This document shows positions 8,569-16,242 of a stretch of 64,000 nt of DNA, one piece after another. Each line of letters starts with the position of its first letter. Within the stretch, counting starts at the first letter, position 1. The DNA comes from JAFCUW01 sp049898325. Its GTDB lineage: Bacteria > Pseudomonadota > Gammaproteobacteria > Burkholderiales > Burkholderiaceae_D. The stretch lies in contig NZ_JAFCXL010000009.1 in the NCBI RefSeq assembly GCF_049898325.1, positions 62,001-126,000 of the forward strand, written 5' to 3'. The translations under genes and the position numbers were made by a program. The notes under the pieces were generated by a model. It saw nothing but the letters and a program-made list of their open reading frames with translations, searched no databases and was not told the DNA's origin.

Positions 8569-10775
8569 GCCAGGACGACCTGAGCCAATGCTCCATGCTC
8601 GACCTGTTCCGCATGGAAGCGAACGCGCAGGCGCGCACGCTCACCGACGGCCTGCTCACGATCGAGGCGGGCGGCGGCAGCGGCGCCACCGTCGAGGCGC
8701 TGATACGGGCGGCCCATTCGATCAAGGGCGCCGCCGCCATCGTCGGCCTCGACGTCGTGGTGCAGCTGGCGCACGGCATGGAAGACGCCTTCGTCGATGC
8801 CCAGAACGGCGTGCTGCAACTGACCTCGGCCCGGGTTGACGTGCTGCTGGGCGGGGTCGACCTGATCGTCCAGCTGGCCACCTTGGACGCGCCGGCCATG
8901 CCGGCCTGGCTGGCGGAAAACACCAGCCGCATCAGCGCCGTCATGGTTGCGCTGGCCGGCATCGGCGCGCTGCCGGAGGCGCCCGCCGCGGCGCCGGTCC
9001 AGGCGCTGGCGCCGGCGCCGGCGCGGCCCGACGCCGATCCCGCCGCCCGCGCCGCCGGGCACAATTTCGACGCGCTGTTGGCGCTGGCCAGCCAGACGCG
9101 CATCAACGCCCACCAGCTCACGCCCTCGCTGGCCGCGCTGCAGCGCTTCAAGCGCGGGCAGTGGAGCCTGTTCAAGACGCTCGAACAGCTGCACGAGGCG
9201 GTGCTGCGGGGCGGCGACCCCACCCTGATCGAACAATCCGCGCTGGCCCTGCAAAAAGCCGATCCGCTCAAGCAGGCGCTGCACGAGCACATGAGCGATC
9301 TCGATGACCACGAGCGGCGCGCGCTGAGCGTGTCGAACCAGCTGCTCGACGAAGTGCTGGCGCTGCGCATGCGGCCGCTGCGCGACGGCGTGCACATGTT
9401 CGCCCGCATGGTGCGCGACCTGGCGCGCAGCCTGGGCAAGCAGGCCAGCCTCGTCATCGAGGGTGAAGACACCCTGGTCGACCGCGACATCCTGGCGCGC
9501 ATCGAAAGCCCGCTCAATCACATGCTGCGCAATGCCGTCGATCATGGCATTGAAACGCCGGCCCAGCGCCTGATCGCCGGCAAGCCGGCCGCCGGCGCGA
9601 TCCGTCTCGAAGCGCATCATCGCAACGGCATGCTGTCGATCGTTATCAGCGACGACGGCGCCGGCGTCGATCTCGAACGCATCCGCGCCACCATCGTGCA
9701 GCGCAAACTGGCCAGCACGGCGATGGCGGCGGCCATGTCGGCGGCCGAACTGCTCGAGTTCCTGTTCCTGCCCGCCTTCAGCCTCAAGCAAACCACCAGC
9801 GCCATCTCCGGCCGCGGCGTCGGACTCGACATCGTGCAGCAGGCGATCCGCGCGCAAAACGGCAGCGTGCGGCTCGAGACGGAGGCAGGGCGCGGCATGC
9901 GCACCTCGATCACCCTGCCGCTGAGCCAGTCGATCGTGCGCTCGCTGGTGCTCGACATCCAGGGCGAGGCCTACGCCATCCCCATCGTCAAGGTCGAGCG
10001 CGTCCTCAAGCTGGCGCCGGCGGCGCTGCACACGCTGGAAAACAAGCAGTTTTTCGAGCTCGATGGCGAGCACCTGGGCCTGGTGTCGGCCGCCCAGTTG
10101 CTCGAACTGGGCCAGTTGGCACCGACCGCCGGTGAGCTGGCGGTGGTAGTGATCGGCAGCGCCGCGCGCCGCTATGCGCTGGTGTTCGATGCCATTCGCG
10201 GCGAGCAAAGCCTGGCGGTGCAGCCGATCGATCCACTGTTCGGCAAGCTGCGCGACATCGCCTCGGCCGCCCTGCTCGATGACGGCGCCCCGGTACTCAT
10301 TCTCGACACCGCCGACCTGCTCGTATCGATCGACAAGCTGCTCGGCGAGGGCGAGCTGCACCAGCTGTCCGGGGCTGGCGAGCTGGCGCAGCTTGCCACC
10401 AGGCGGGTGCTGGTGGTGGACGACTCGCTGACGGTGCGCGAGATGGAGCGCAAGCTGCTGCTCTCGCGCGGCTACCAGGTCGACCTGGCTATCGACGGCA
10501 TCGACGGCTGGAACGTGGTCAGGAGCGGCCACTACGACCTGGTCATCACCGACGTCGACATGCCGCGCATGGACGGTATCGAACTGGTCACCCTGATTCG
10601 CCAGGACATCCACCTGCACAAGCTGCCGGTGATGATCGTGTCGTACAAGGACCGGCCGGAAGACCGCGCGCGCGGCCTGACCGCCGGCGCCGACTACTAT
10701 CTGACCAAGGGCAGCTTCCATGACGAGACCCTGCTCGACGCGGTGCTCGACCTGATCGGCGCGAGCGGCGCATGA
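8565..10775 (+). CDS. wspE: CheA-type hybrid kinase with receiver domain
   Basis: This 736-residue protein has an N-terminal Hpt domain with the phospho-accepting His51 in AAHSIKGAAA. The CheA dimerisation and ATPase domains follow, with an N-box LNHMLRNAVDHG and glycine boxes around GRGVGLDIVQ. A CheW-like regulatory domain comes next, then a C-terminal receiver with VVDDS and the acceptor Asp663 in TDVDMPRMDG. It should phosphorylate WspR (output) and WspF (adaptation). The start overlaps the wspD stop by 4 bp and the stop overlaps wspF by 4 bp. All catalytic motifs look intact. Confidence 0.93.
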   Translation: MSQDDLSQCSMLDLFRMEANAQARTLTDGLLTIEAGGGSGATVEALIRAAHSIKGAAAIVGLDVVVQLAHGMEDAFVDAQNGVLQLTSARVDVLLGGVDLIVQLATLDAPAMPAWLAENTSRISAVMVALAGIGALPEAPAAAPVQALAPAPARPDADPAARAAGHNFDALLALASQTRINAHQLTPSLAALQRFKRGQWSLFKTLEQLHEAVLRGGDPTLIEQSALALQKADPLKQALHEHMSDLDDHERRALSVSNQLLDEVLALRMRPLRDGVHMFARMVRDLARSLGKQASLVIEGEDTLVDRDILARIESPLNHMLRNAVDHGIETPAQRLIAGKPAAGAIRLEAHHRNGMLSIVISDDGAGVDLERIRATIVQRKLASTAMAAAMSAAELLEFLFLPAFSLKQTTSAISGRGVGLDIVQQAIRAQNGSVRLETEAGRGMRTSITLPLSQSIVRSLVLDIQGEAYAIPIVKVERVLKLAPAALHTLENKQFFELDGEHLGLVSAAQLLELGQLAPTAGELAVVVIGSAARRYALVFDAIRGEQSLAVQPIDPLFGKLRDIASAALLDDGAPVLILDTADLLVSIDKLLGEGELHQLSGAGELAQLATRRVLVVDDSLTVREMERKLLLSRGYQVDLAIDGIDGWNVVRSGHYDLVITDVDMPRMDGIELVTLIRQDIHLHKLPVMIVSYKDRPEDRARGLTAGADYYLTKGSFHDETLLDAVLDLIGASGA

Positions 10776-11791
10776 AAATCGGCATCGTCAACGACAGCGC
10801 GATGGCGGCCGAAGCGCTGCGCCGGGTGGTCGCCGCCAGCCGCGACCACGATGTGCTGTGGATGGCGCGCGGCGGCGCCGACGCCGTGCGCCTGTGCCAG
10901 GAAGCGCGGCCCGACCTGGTGCTGATGGACCTGGTGATGCCGGAAATGGATGGCGTCGAAGCGACCCGGCTGATCATGCAACACGCGCCGTGCGCCATCC
11001 TGATCGTCACCGCCCAGCCGCGCGACAACGTCGGGCAGGTGTTTCGCGCGATGGGCGCCGGCGCCATAGACGTCACCGCCACCCCGGCCCTGCTGGGCGC
11101 CGGCGGCGCCGGCGACAGCGAGCTGCTGGCGAAAATCAAGACCATCGGCAAGCTGCTGCGGGTCAGCGCCGGCGAGCCGGCCGCCGCCAGCGCCGCCGAG
11201 CCGGCCGCGCGCGGCGCCGTCAGGCACCTGCTGGCGATCGGCGCCTCCACCGGCGGCCCCGGCGCGGTGGCCAGGGTGCTGGCCGGGTGGACGCCAGCGC
11301 CCGCCACCGCCATCGTGGTGGTGCAGCACATCGACGCCAATTTCGCCGGGCCGTTCGCCCGCTGGCTGGGCGAACAGATCAGCATGCCGGTGCGCCCGGC
11401 CGAAGCGGGCGATGCGCTCGAAGCGGGGGTGGTGCTGGTGGCGCGCACGAATGACCACCTGGTGATGGACGCCAGGCTGCGTTTGCACTACGATGCGAGC
11501 CCCAGCGACTACGCCTACCGCCCGTCCGTCGATGTTTTTTTCCACTGCGTGGCGCGCCATTTCAGCGGCGACGCCACCGGCGTGCTGCTCACCGGGATGG
11601 GACGCGACGGCGCCGCCGGCTTGCTGGCCATGCGCCAGGCCGGCAAGCACACCATCGCCCAGGACCAGGCCAGCAGCGCCGTGTACGGCATGCCGCGCGC
11701 GGCAGCCGAACTGGGCGCCGCCGAACGCATCCTGCCGCTTGACCAGATCGGCGTGGCCCTGCGCAATCGCGTGGGCGTGCGCGCGCTTTGA
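10772..11791 (+). CDS. wspF: CheB-type methylesterase response regulator
   Basis: This 339-residue protein has an N-terminal receiver with acceptor Asp53 in LMDLVMPEMDG. The C-terminal methylesterase carries the catalytic serine in GASTGGPGA, the histidine in VVQHID and the aspartate in TGMGRDGA. It removes methyl groups from WspA and so damps signalling. In Pseudomonas, loss of WspF locks the pathway on and gives wrinkly colonies; here the gene is intact. It overlaps wspE by 4 bp. A 70-bp gap separates it from wspR. Confidence 0.93.
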   Translation: MKIGIVNDSAMAAEALRRVVAASRDHDVLWMARGGADAVRLCQEARPDLVLMDLVMPEMDGVEATRLIMQHAPCAILIVTAQPRDNVGQVFRAMGAGAIDVTATPALLGAGGAGDSELLAKIKTIGKLLRVSAGEPAAASAAEPAARGAVRHLLAIGASTGGPGAVARVLAGWTPAPATAIVVVQHIDANFAGPFARWLGEQISMPVRPAEAGDALEAGVVLVARTNDHLVMDARLRLHYDASPSDYAYRPSVDVFFHCVARHFSGDATGVLLTGMGRDGAAGLLAMRQAGKHTIAQDQASSAVYGMPRAAAELGAAERILPLDQIGVALRNRVGVRAL

Positions 11792-11861
11792 AACGCATAC
11801 TTTGCATGCTCCCCATTACGACCGACTTTATCCCGCTGCTCACCATGAAAAACGTTCCGCC

Positions 11862-12881
11862 ATGACCACCGCCGCCTTCCAACTTTCTGCCGATGAGCAA
11901 AGCGTCACGCAGTTCAAGGTGCGCGTGCTGCTGGTCGACGACCAGTTGATCATCGTCGAAGCGATCCGCCGCATGCTCGCCGATCAGGCCGACATCGAGT
12001 TTCATTACGTGACCGACCCGGCGGCGGCGATCCGCACCGCGCACCAGTTGCAGCCGACCGTGATCCTGCAGGACCTGGTGATGCCGGAGGTGGACGGGTT
12101 CACCCTGATCCGCGATTACCGTGACGACAAGGTACTGGCGCAGGTGCCGGTGATCGTGTTGTCGGCCAAGGACGACGCCAAGCTCAAGGCGCACAGCTTC
12201 GCCGTCGGCGCCAACGATTACGTCGTCAAGCTGCCCGACCGCCTGGAACTGCTGGCGCGCATCCGCTACCACTCGGCCGCTCACATCTCGCGCCTGCAGC
12301 GCGACGAGGCCTTCGCGTTCCTGCGCGCCAGCCAGAAAAACCTGGCCGACGCCAACATCGAGCTGCAAAAGCTGGCGGCCCTGGACAGCCTGACCGGCAT
12401 CGCCAACCGCCGCCGCTTCGACGAAGTGATGCGCTCGGAGTGGCAGCGCGGCCAGCGCGACCAGAAGCCGCTGGCCCTGTTGATGTGCGATGTCTATGCC
12501 TTCAAGGCTTACAACGACACCTTCGGCCACCTGGCCGGCGACTTGTGCCTGAAAAAATTCGCCGCCATCCTGACCGCCCAGTTGAAGCGCCCGGCCGACC
12601 TGGTAGCCCGCTACGGCGGCGAGGAATTCACCATCATCCTGCCCGATACCGACCTGGCCGGCGCCGAACGGGTGGCCGAAGCCTGCCGCGCCCAGCTCGA
12701 AGGGCTGGCCATCGACAACCCGGGCGCCGCCGCCGGCATCGTCACCATGTCGATCGGCGTGGCCAGCCGCATCCCGTCGAAGGACAGTTCGCCGACCGCG
12801 TTGACGGGAGCGGCCGACCGGGCCGTGTACGCGGCCAAGCACCAGGGGCGCAACCGCGTGGTGTGCGCGCCCGCGGATTAG
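11862..12881 (+). CDS. wspR: Receiver-GGDEF diguanylate cyclase WspR
   Basis: This 339-residue output protein of the Wsp pathway makes c-di-GMP from two GTP. The receiver covers about residues 20-140 with acceptor Asp71 in QDLVMPEVDG. A short helical linker follows, then the GGDEF domain with the active-site GGEEF at 252-256 and an RxxD inhibitory site (R243-D246) five residues before it. The first metal-binding Asp of the family is present (D210), but two residues on, where most cyclases have a second Asp, there is Tyr212. The ATG at 11862 lacks a good ribosome site and overlaps the stop of a six-codon reading frame (11845-11865), so coupling is possible. The gene runs convergent to murB. 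Confidence 0.92.
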   Translation: MTTAAFQLSADEQSVTQFKVRVLLVDDQLIIVEAIRRMLADQADIEFHYVTDPAAAIRTAHQLQPTVILQDLVMPEVDGFTLIRDYRDDKVLAQVPVIVLSAKDDAKLKAHSFAVGANDYVVKLPDRLELLARIRYHSAAHISRLQRDEAFAFLRASQKNLADANIELQKLAALDSLTGIANRRRFDEVMRSEWQRGQRDQKPLALLMCDVYAFKAYNDTFGHLAGDLCLKKFAAILTAQLKRPADLVARYGGEEFTIILPDTDLAGAERVAEACRAQLEGLAIDNPGAAAGIVTMSIGVASRIPSKDSSPTALTGAADRAVYAAKHQGRNRVVCAPAD

Positions 12882-12931
12882 GCGCCGCGTTTAATTGGGC
12901 GCCGCGTTGAATCAGGCGCCCCGTTTAGACG
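12881..12931. repeat. Three tandem 17-bp repeats between wspR and murB
   Basis: Three imperfect copies of a 17-bp unit (12881-12897, 12898-12914, 12915-12931) fill the whole gap between the convergent genes. Each starts GGCGCC, a 6-bp palindrome, followed by GCGTT or CCGTT. Copy 1 starts at the last base of the wspR stop and copy 3 contains the murB stop. Confidence 0.75.
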
Positions 12932-13956
12932 AACACCGGCTCGGTTTCGAGCGCCACCCCGTAGCGCGCGGCCACATCGGCCGTGATCGCCCGCGCCAGC
13001 GCCAGCACCTCGGCGCCGGTGGCGCCGCCCCGGTTGACAAGCACCAGCGCCTGCTTCGCATACACGCCCGCCGCGCCCATGCTGCGGCCCTTCCAGCCGC
13101 CCTGGTCGATCAGCCAGCCGGCCGCCAGCTTTTCGCTGCCATCCGGCTGGGCATGGTGCACCAGGCCCGGGTGGGCGGCCAGGATCGCCGCGCAACGCGC
13201 GCCCGACACCACGGGATTTTTAAAGAAGCTGCCGGCATTGCCGATCACGGCCGGATCGGGCAGCTTGCGGCGGCGGATGGCGATCACCAGGTCGGCCACC
13301 TGGCGCGCGCTGGGCGCGTCCAGGCCCGCCTCGCGCACGGCACTGGCGAGCTCGGCGTAGCCCAGCGTGGGCGTCCACGCGAGCGGCAGCGCGAACGTCA
13401 CATCGAGCACGATCAGGGCGGCGCCGTCGGCCTGCTTGAAGACGCTGTCGCGGTAGCCGAAGCGGCAATCTGCGGCCGTCATGGTGCGCACCTGTCCGCT
13501 GGCGCAGTCGAACACGCTGGCGCTGTGGAACACGTCCTTGAGCTCGACGCCGTAGGCGCCGATGTTCTGGATCGGCGCCGCCCCCACCGTGCCGGGGATC
13601 AGGGCCAGGTTTTCCAGCCCGCCCAGATCCTGCGCCAGGGTCGCTTCGACCAGGCCGTGCCAGGACTGGCCGGCGCCGGCGCGCACCAGGCGCACGCCGG
13701 CGTCCCCGGCGTCGAGCAATTGCGTGCCGTCGATCGCCATGTGCAGCACCAGGCCGTGAAAGTCGCCCGTCAGGACGATGTTGCTGCCGCCCCCCAGCAA
13801 CAGGCGCGGCAGGCGCGCCAGCACCGGGTCGGCCAGCGCCGCCCGCAGCACGTCGACGCTGGTGACGCGCACATAGTGGCTGGCGGTGGCGTCGATGCCG
13901 AAGGTATTGCAGGCGCGCAGGGAAAAGTCGGTCAGGATGGTGAGGTCGGGATGCAT
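12925..13956 (-). CDS. murB: UDP-N-acetylenolpyruvoylglucosamine reductase
   Basis: This 343-residue cytosolic flavoenzyme uses NADPH to make UDP-N-acetylmuramate in peptidoglycan synthesis. It begins with the MurB hallmark SLRACNTFGID and contains the FAD-binding phrase LLLGGGSNIVLTGD. The catalytic region GAYGVELKD and NAGSFFKNPVVS, with the proton-donor serine, follow. The size fits the E. coli-like (type I) enzyme. It is a single gene on the minus strand, divergent from yajQ and convergent with wspR. Confidence 0.96.
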   Translation of the reverse strand: MHPDLTILTDFSLRACNTFGIDATASHYVRVTSVDVLRAALADPVLARLPRLLLGGGSNIVLTGDFHGLVLHMAIDGTQLLDAGDAGVRLVRAGAGQSWHGLVEATLAQDLGGLENLALIPGTVGAAPIQNIGAYGVELKDVFHSASVFDCASGQVRTMTAADCRFGYRDSVFKQADGAALIVLDVTFALPLAWTPTLGYAELASAVREAGLDAPSARQVADLVIAIRRRKLPDPAVIGNAGSFFKNPVVSGARCAAILAAHPGLVHHAQPDGSEKLAAGWLIDQGGWKGRSMGAAGVYAKQALVLVNRGGATGAEVLALARAITADVAARYGVALETEPVFV

Positions 13957-14092
13957 GGCGGCGAGAGAGTTTTGCGGCGATTATAAAGGCAAACAAGGGC
14001 GTTTCAGGCGAAAACGACCATCACGGATTAGGGCGCAGGCCCGATGTCCGTTAAAATATCGGCATTGAGCATCACTACCTACAAGGAACACC
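13957..14092. other. murB/yajQ divergent intergenic region
   Basis: This 136-bp region must hold promoters for both murB (minus) and yajQ (plus). A TTAAAAT element at 14051-14057 is a possible -10 for yajQ, flanked by the inverted repeat CCGAT/ATCGG, but I see no matching -35. Nothing else stands out. Confidence 0.3.
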
Positions 14093-14578
14093 ATGCCATC
14101 ATTTGACGTCGTCTGCGAAGCAGACATGGTCGAAGTCAAGAACGCGGTCGAGCAATCGAACAAGGAAATCACCACCCGCTTCGACTTCAAGGGAAGCTCG
14201 GCCAAGGTCGAGCAAAAAGAACACGAACTGACTGCCTACGCCGACGCCGAGTTTCAGCTCGACCAGGTGCGCGACGTGCTCGTCAACAAACTGGGCAAGC
14301 GCAAGGTCGACGTGCGCTTCCTCGAAGACGGCAAGATCGAGAAAATCGGCGGCGACAAGGTCAAGCAGGTCATCAAGGTCAAGAACGGCATCGAGACGGA
14401 CGACGCAAAAAAAATCGTCCGCGTCATCAAGGACAGCAAGATGAAGGTGCAGGCAAGCATCCAGGGCGACGCCGTGCGCGTCACCGGCGCCAAGCGCGAC
14501 GACCTGCAGGCGGCCATGGCCATGCTCAAGAAGGATGTGCCGGATCTGCCCCTCGAATTCAATAACTTCCGCGATTAA
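14093..14578 (+). CDS. yajQ: YajQ family nucleotide-binding protein
   Basis: The product has 161 residues, normal length for YajQ (UPF0234). It begins with the family signature MPSFDVVCEADMVEV and contains TRFDFKGSSAKVE. The fold has two ferredoxin-like halves. Members bind nucleotides, and several in Xanthomonas, Stenotrophomonas and Pseudomonas bind c-di-GMP and act with transcription factors; whether this one does is an inference. It is a single gene with its own terminator, next to the wsp/murB region. Confidence 0.93.
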   Translation: MPSFDVVCEADMVEVKNAVEQSNKEITTRFDFKGSSAKVEQKEHELTAYADAEFQLDQVRDVLVNKLGKRKVDVRFLEDGKIEKIGGDKVKQVIKVKNGIETDDAKKIVRVIKDSKMKVQASIQGDAVRVTGAKRDDLQAAMAMLKKDVPDLPLEFNNFRD

Positions 14579-14598
14579 AATGCGCGGTGCACGCCCTG

Positions 14599-14632
14599 GC
14601 CGCCGTCCGATTGAATCCGGCGGCGGCTTTTT
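14599..14632 (+). terminator. Intrinsic terminator after yajQ
   Basis: GCCGCCG (14599-14605) pairs with CGGCGGC (14621-14627) and is followed by TTTTT. It lies 20 bases after the stop. Confidence 0.85.
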
Positions 14633-14740
14633 CACGTAGATGCAGGGAGCGAATCGGTATAAGGCTTCAGGTAGAATTGAGCGTGCGCAAAGCGGCGGTA
14701 TGTGACTGCGGTTAGTAAAACTGGTGTTTTAAGGATAGCA

Positions 14741-16006
14741 ATGAAACGTGTTGATGATTTCCGCCTGCGACTGGGCAACAAGGAATATGTTCCCATCATG
14801 ATCGGCGGGATGGGCGTGGACATTTCGACCTCGGAACTGGCGCTGGAAGCGGCCCGCCTGGGCGGGATCGGCCATATTTCCGATGCGATGGTGCAGGACG
14901 TGTCGGATCGCAAATTCGACACCAGCTTCGTCAAGGAAAAGACCAAGACCTACAAGTTCAACATCAACAATATGGACAAGGCGGTGGTGCAGTTCGACCT
15001 GGCCCGCCTGGCCGAGGCCACCATGTTGCACGTGGGCGCGACCATGGAAGCGAAGCGGGGCGATGGCCTGGTCTTCGTCAACTGCATGGAAAAGCTGACG
15101 ATGAATTCGCCCAAGGAAACCTTGCGCACGCGCCTGACGGCCGCGCTCGACGCCGGCATCGACGGCATCACCATGTCGGCCGGCCTGCACCTGGGCTCGT
15201 TTGCGCTGATCGCCGACCACCCGCGCTTCCGCGACGCCCAGCTGGGCATCATCGTCTCGTCCGTGCGCGCCTTGCAACTGTTCCTGCGCAAGGTGTCGAA
15301 GCTGGACCGGGCGCCCGACTACATCATCGTCGAAGGTCCGCTGGCGGGCGGCCACCTGGGCTTCGGCCTGGACTGGGCCAATTACGACCTGCACACCATC
15401 ATGGACGAGATCCATGCCTTCCTGAAAGCCGAAGGGCTGACGATTCCCCTGATCGCCGCCGGCGGCGTGTTCACCGGCACCGATGCGGTGGAATTCCTGG
15501 AAAAAGGCGCCGGTGGCGTGCAGGTGGCCACCCGTTTCACCATGACGCACGAGTGCGGCCTGCCCGACAGCGTCAAGCAGGAATACGTGCGCGCCACCGA
15601 CGACGACATCATCGTCAACGGCATTTCGCCCACCGGCTACCCGATGCGCATGCTCAAGAGCACGCCAGCGATCGGCTCGGGCATCCGTCCCGGCTGCGAA
15701 TCGTACGGCTACCTGCTCGACGCCACGGGCAACTGTTCGTACATCAATTCGTACAACCGCGAAGTGCTGGCCAATCCCGACACCAAGCACATCGTGGTGA
15801 TGGACAAGACCTGCCTGTGCACGCACATGCGCAATTTTAATTGCTGGACTTGCGGCCAGACCACCTCGCGCCTGAAGGACACGACCCACAAACTGGCCGA
15901 CGGCAGCTACCAGATCCTCAGCGCCGAGCACGTGTTCAAGGATTACCAGTTCAGCGTCGACCACCAGATCGCTTTGCCTGAAAAACAAGAGATCGTCGCC
16001 GCCTGA
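14741..16006 (+). CDS. Nitronate monooxygenase / 2-nitropropane dioxygenase family protein
   Basis: The product has 421 residues. It is a TIM-barrel flavoprotein of the NPD/NMO family: IMIGGMGVDIS at the start (FMN phosphate region), VEGPLAGGHLGFG in the middle and AAGGVFTGTDAVEFLEKGAGGVQVATRF at the second phosphate site (read in segments). It is longer than ordinary NMO. The C-terminal about 100 residues contain a cysteine cluster (CLCTHMRNFNCWTCG, residues about 365-379) that might bind a metal. The start at 14741 follows AAGGA; an alternative start exists at 14702. Substrate unknown. The gene stands alone with a terminator. Confidence 0.8.
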   Translation: MKRVDDFRLRLGNKEYVPIMIGGMGVDISTSELALEAARLGGIGHISDAMVQDVSDRKFDTSFVKEKTKTYKFNINNMDKAVVQFDLARLAEATMLHVGATMEAKRGDGLVFVNCMEKLTMNSPKETLRTRLTAALDAGIDGITMSAGLHLGSFALIADHPRFRDAQLGIIVSSVRALQLFLRKVSKLDRAPDYIIVEGPLAGGHLGFGLDWANYDLHTIMDEIHAFLKAEGLTIPLIAAGGVFTGTDAVEFLEKGAGGVQVATRFTMTHECGLPDSVKQEYVRATDDDIIVNGISPTGYPMRMLKSTPAIGSGIRPGCESYGYLLDATGNCSYINSYNREVLANPDTKHIVVMDKTCLCTHMRNFNCWTCGQTTSRLKDTTHKLADGSYQILSAEHVFKDYQFSVDHQIALPEKQEIVAA

Positions 16007-16024
16007 GCGGGCGCGTGATGCACG

Positions 16025-16055
16025 ACAGCCACGGTTCGCCGTGGCTGTTTGTTTT
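16025..16055 (+). terminator. Intrinsic terminator with TTCG tetraloop
   Basis: A 10-bp perfect stem, ACAGCCACGG (16025-16034) with CCGTGGCTGT (16039-16048), closes on a TTCG tetraloop and is followed by TTGTTTT. It is a very stable hairpin directly after the nitronate monooxygenase gene. Confidence 0.9.
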
Positions 16056-16242
16056 ACAGCGCGCGATTTTGCGCCCTGGTGCGCCGATCCGGCAGCCTGT
16101 CGCACGGCGGCCACAGGCGGCACGCGGCGGCGCTACAGTTGCACCATACCAATAGCCCCGGCGACCATGCGGCAGACGGCGAGCGCGCCGCGTACACTGG
16201 TGCGTTGCCCCAGCCTGCCGCCTTTTTGACGAACGGACCACC

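Noticed and set aside
8418..10721. Open frame of about 770 codons on the minus strand
   Set aside because: Antisense to wspE, which carries all CheA and receiver motifs.
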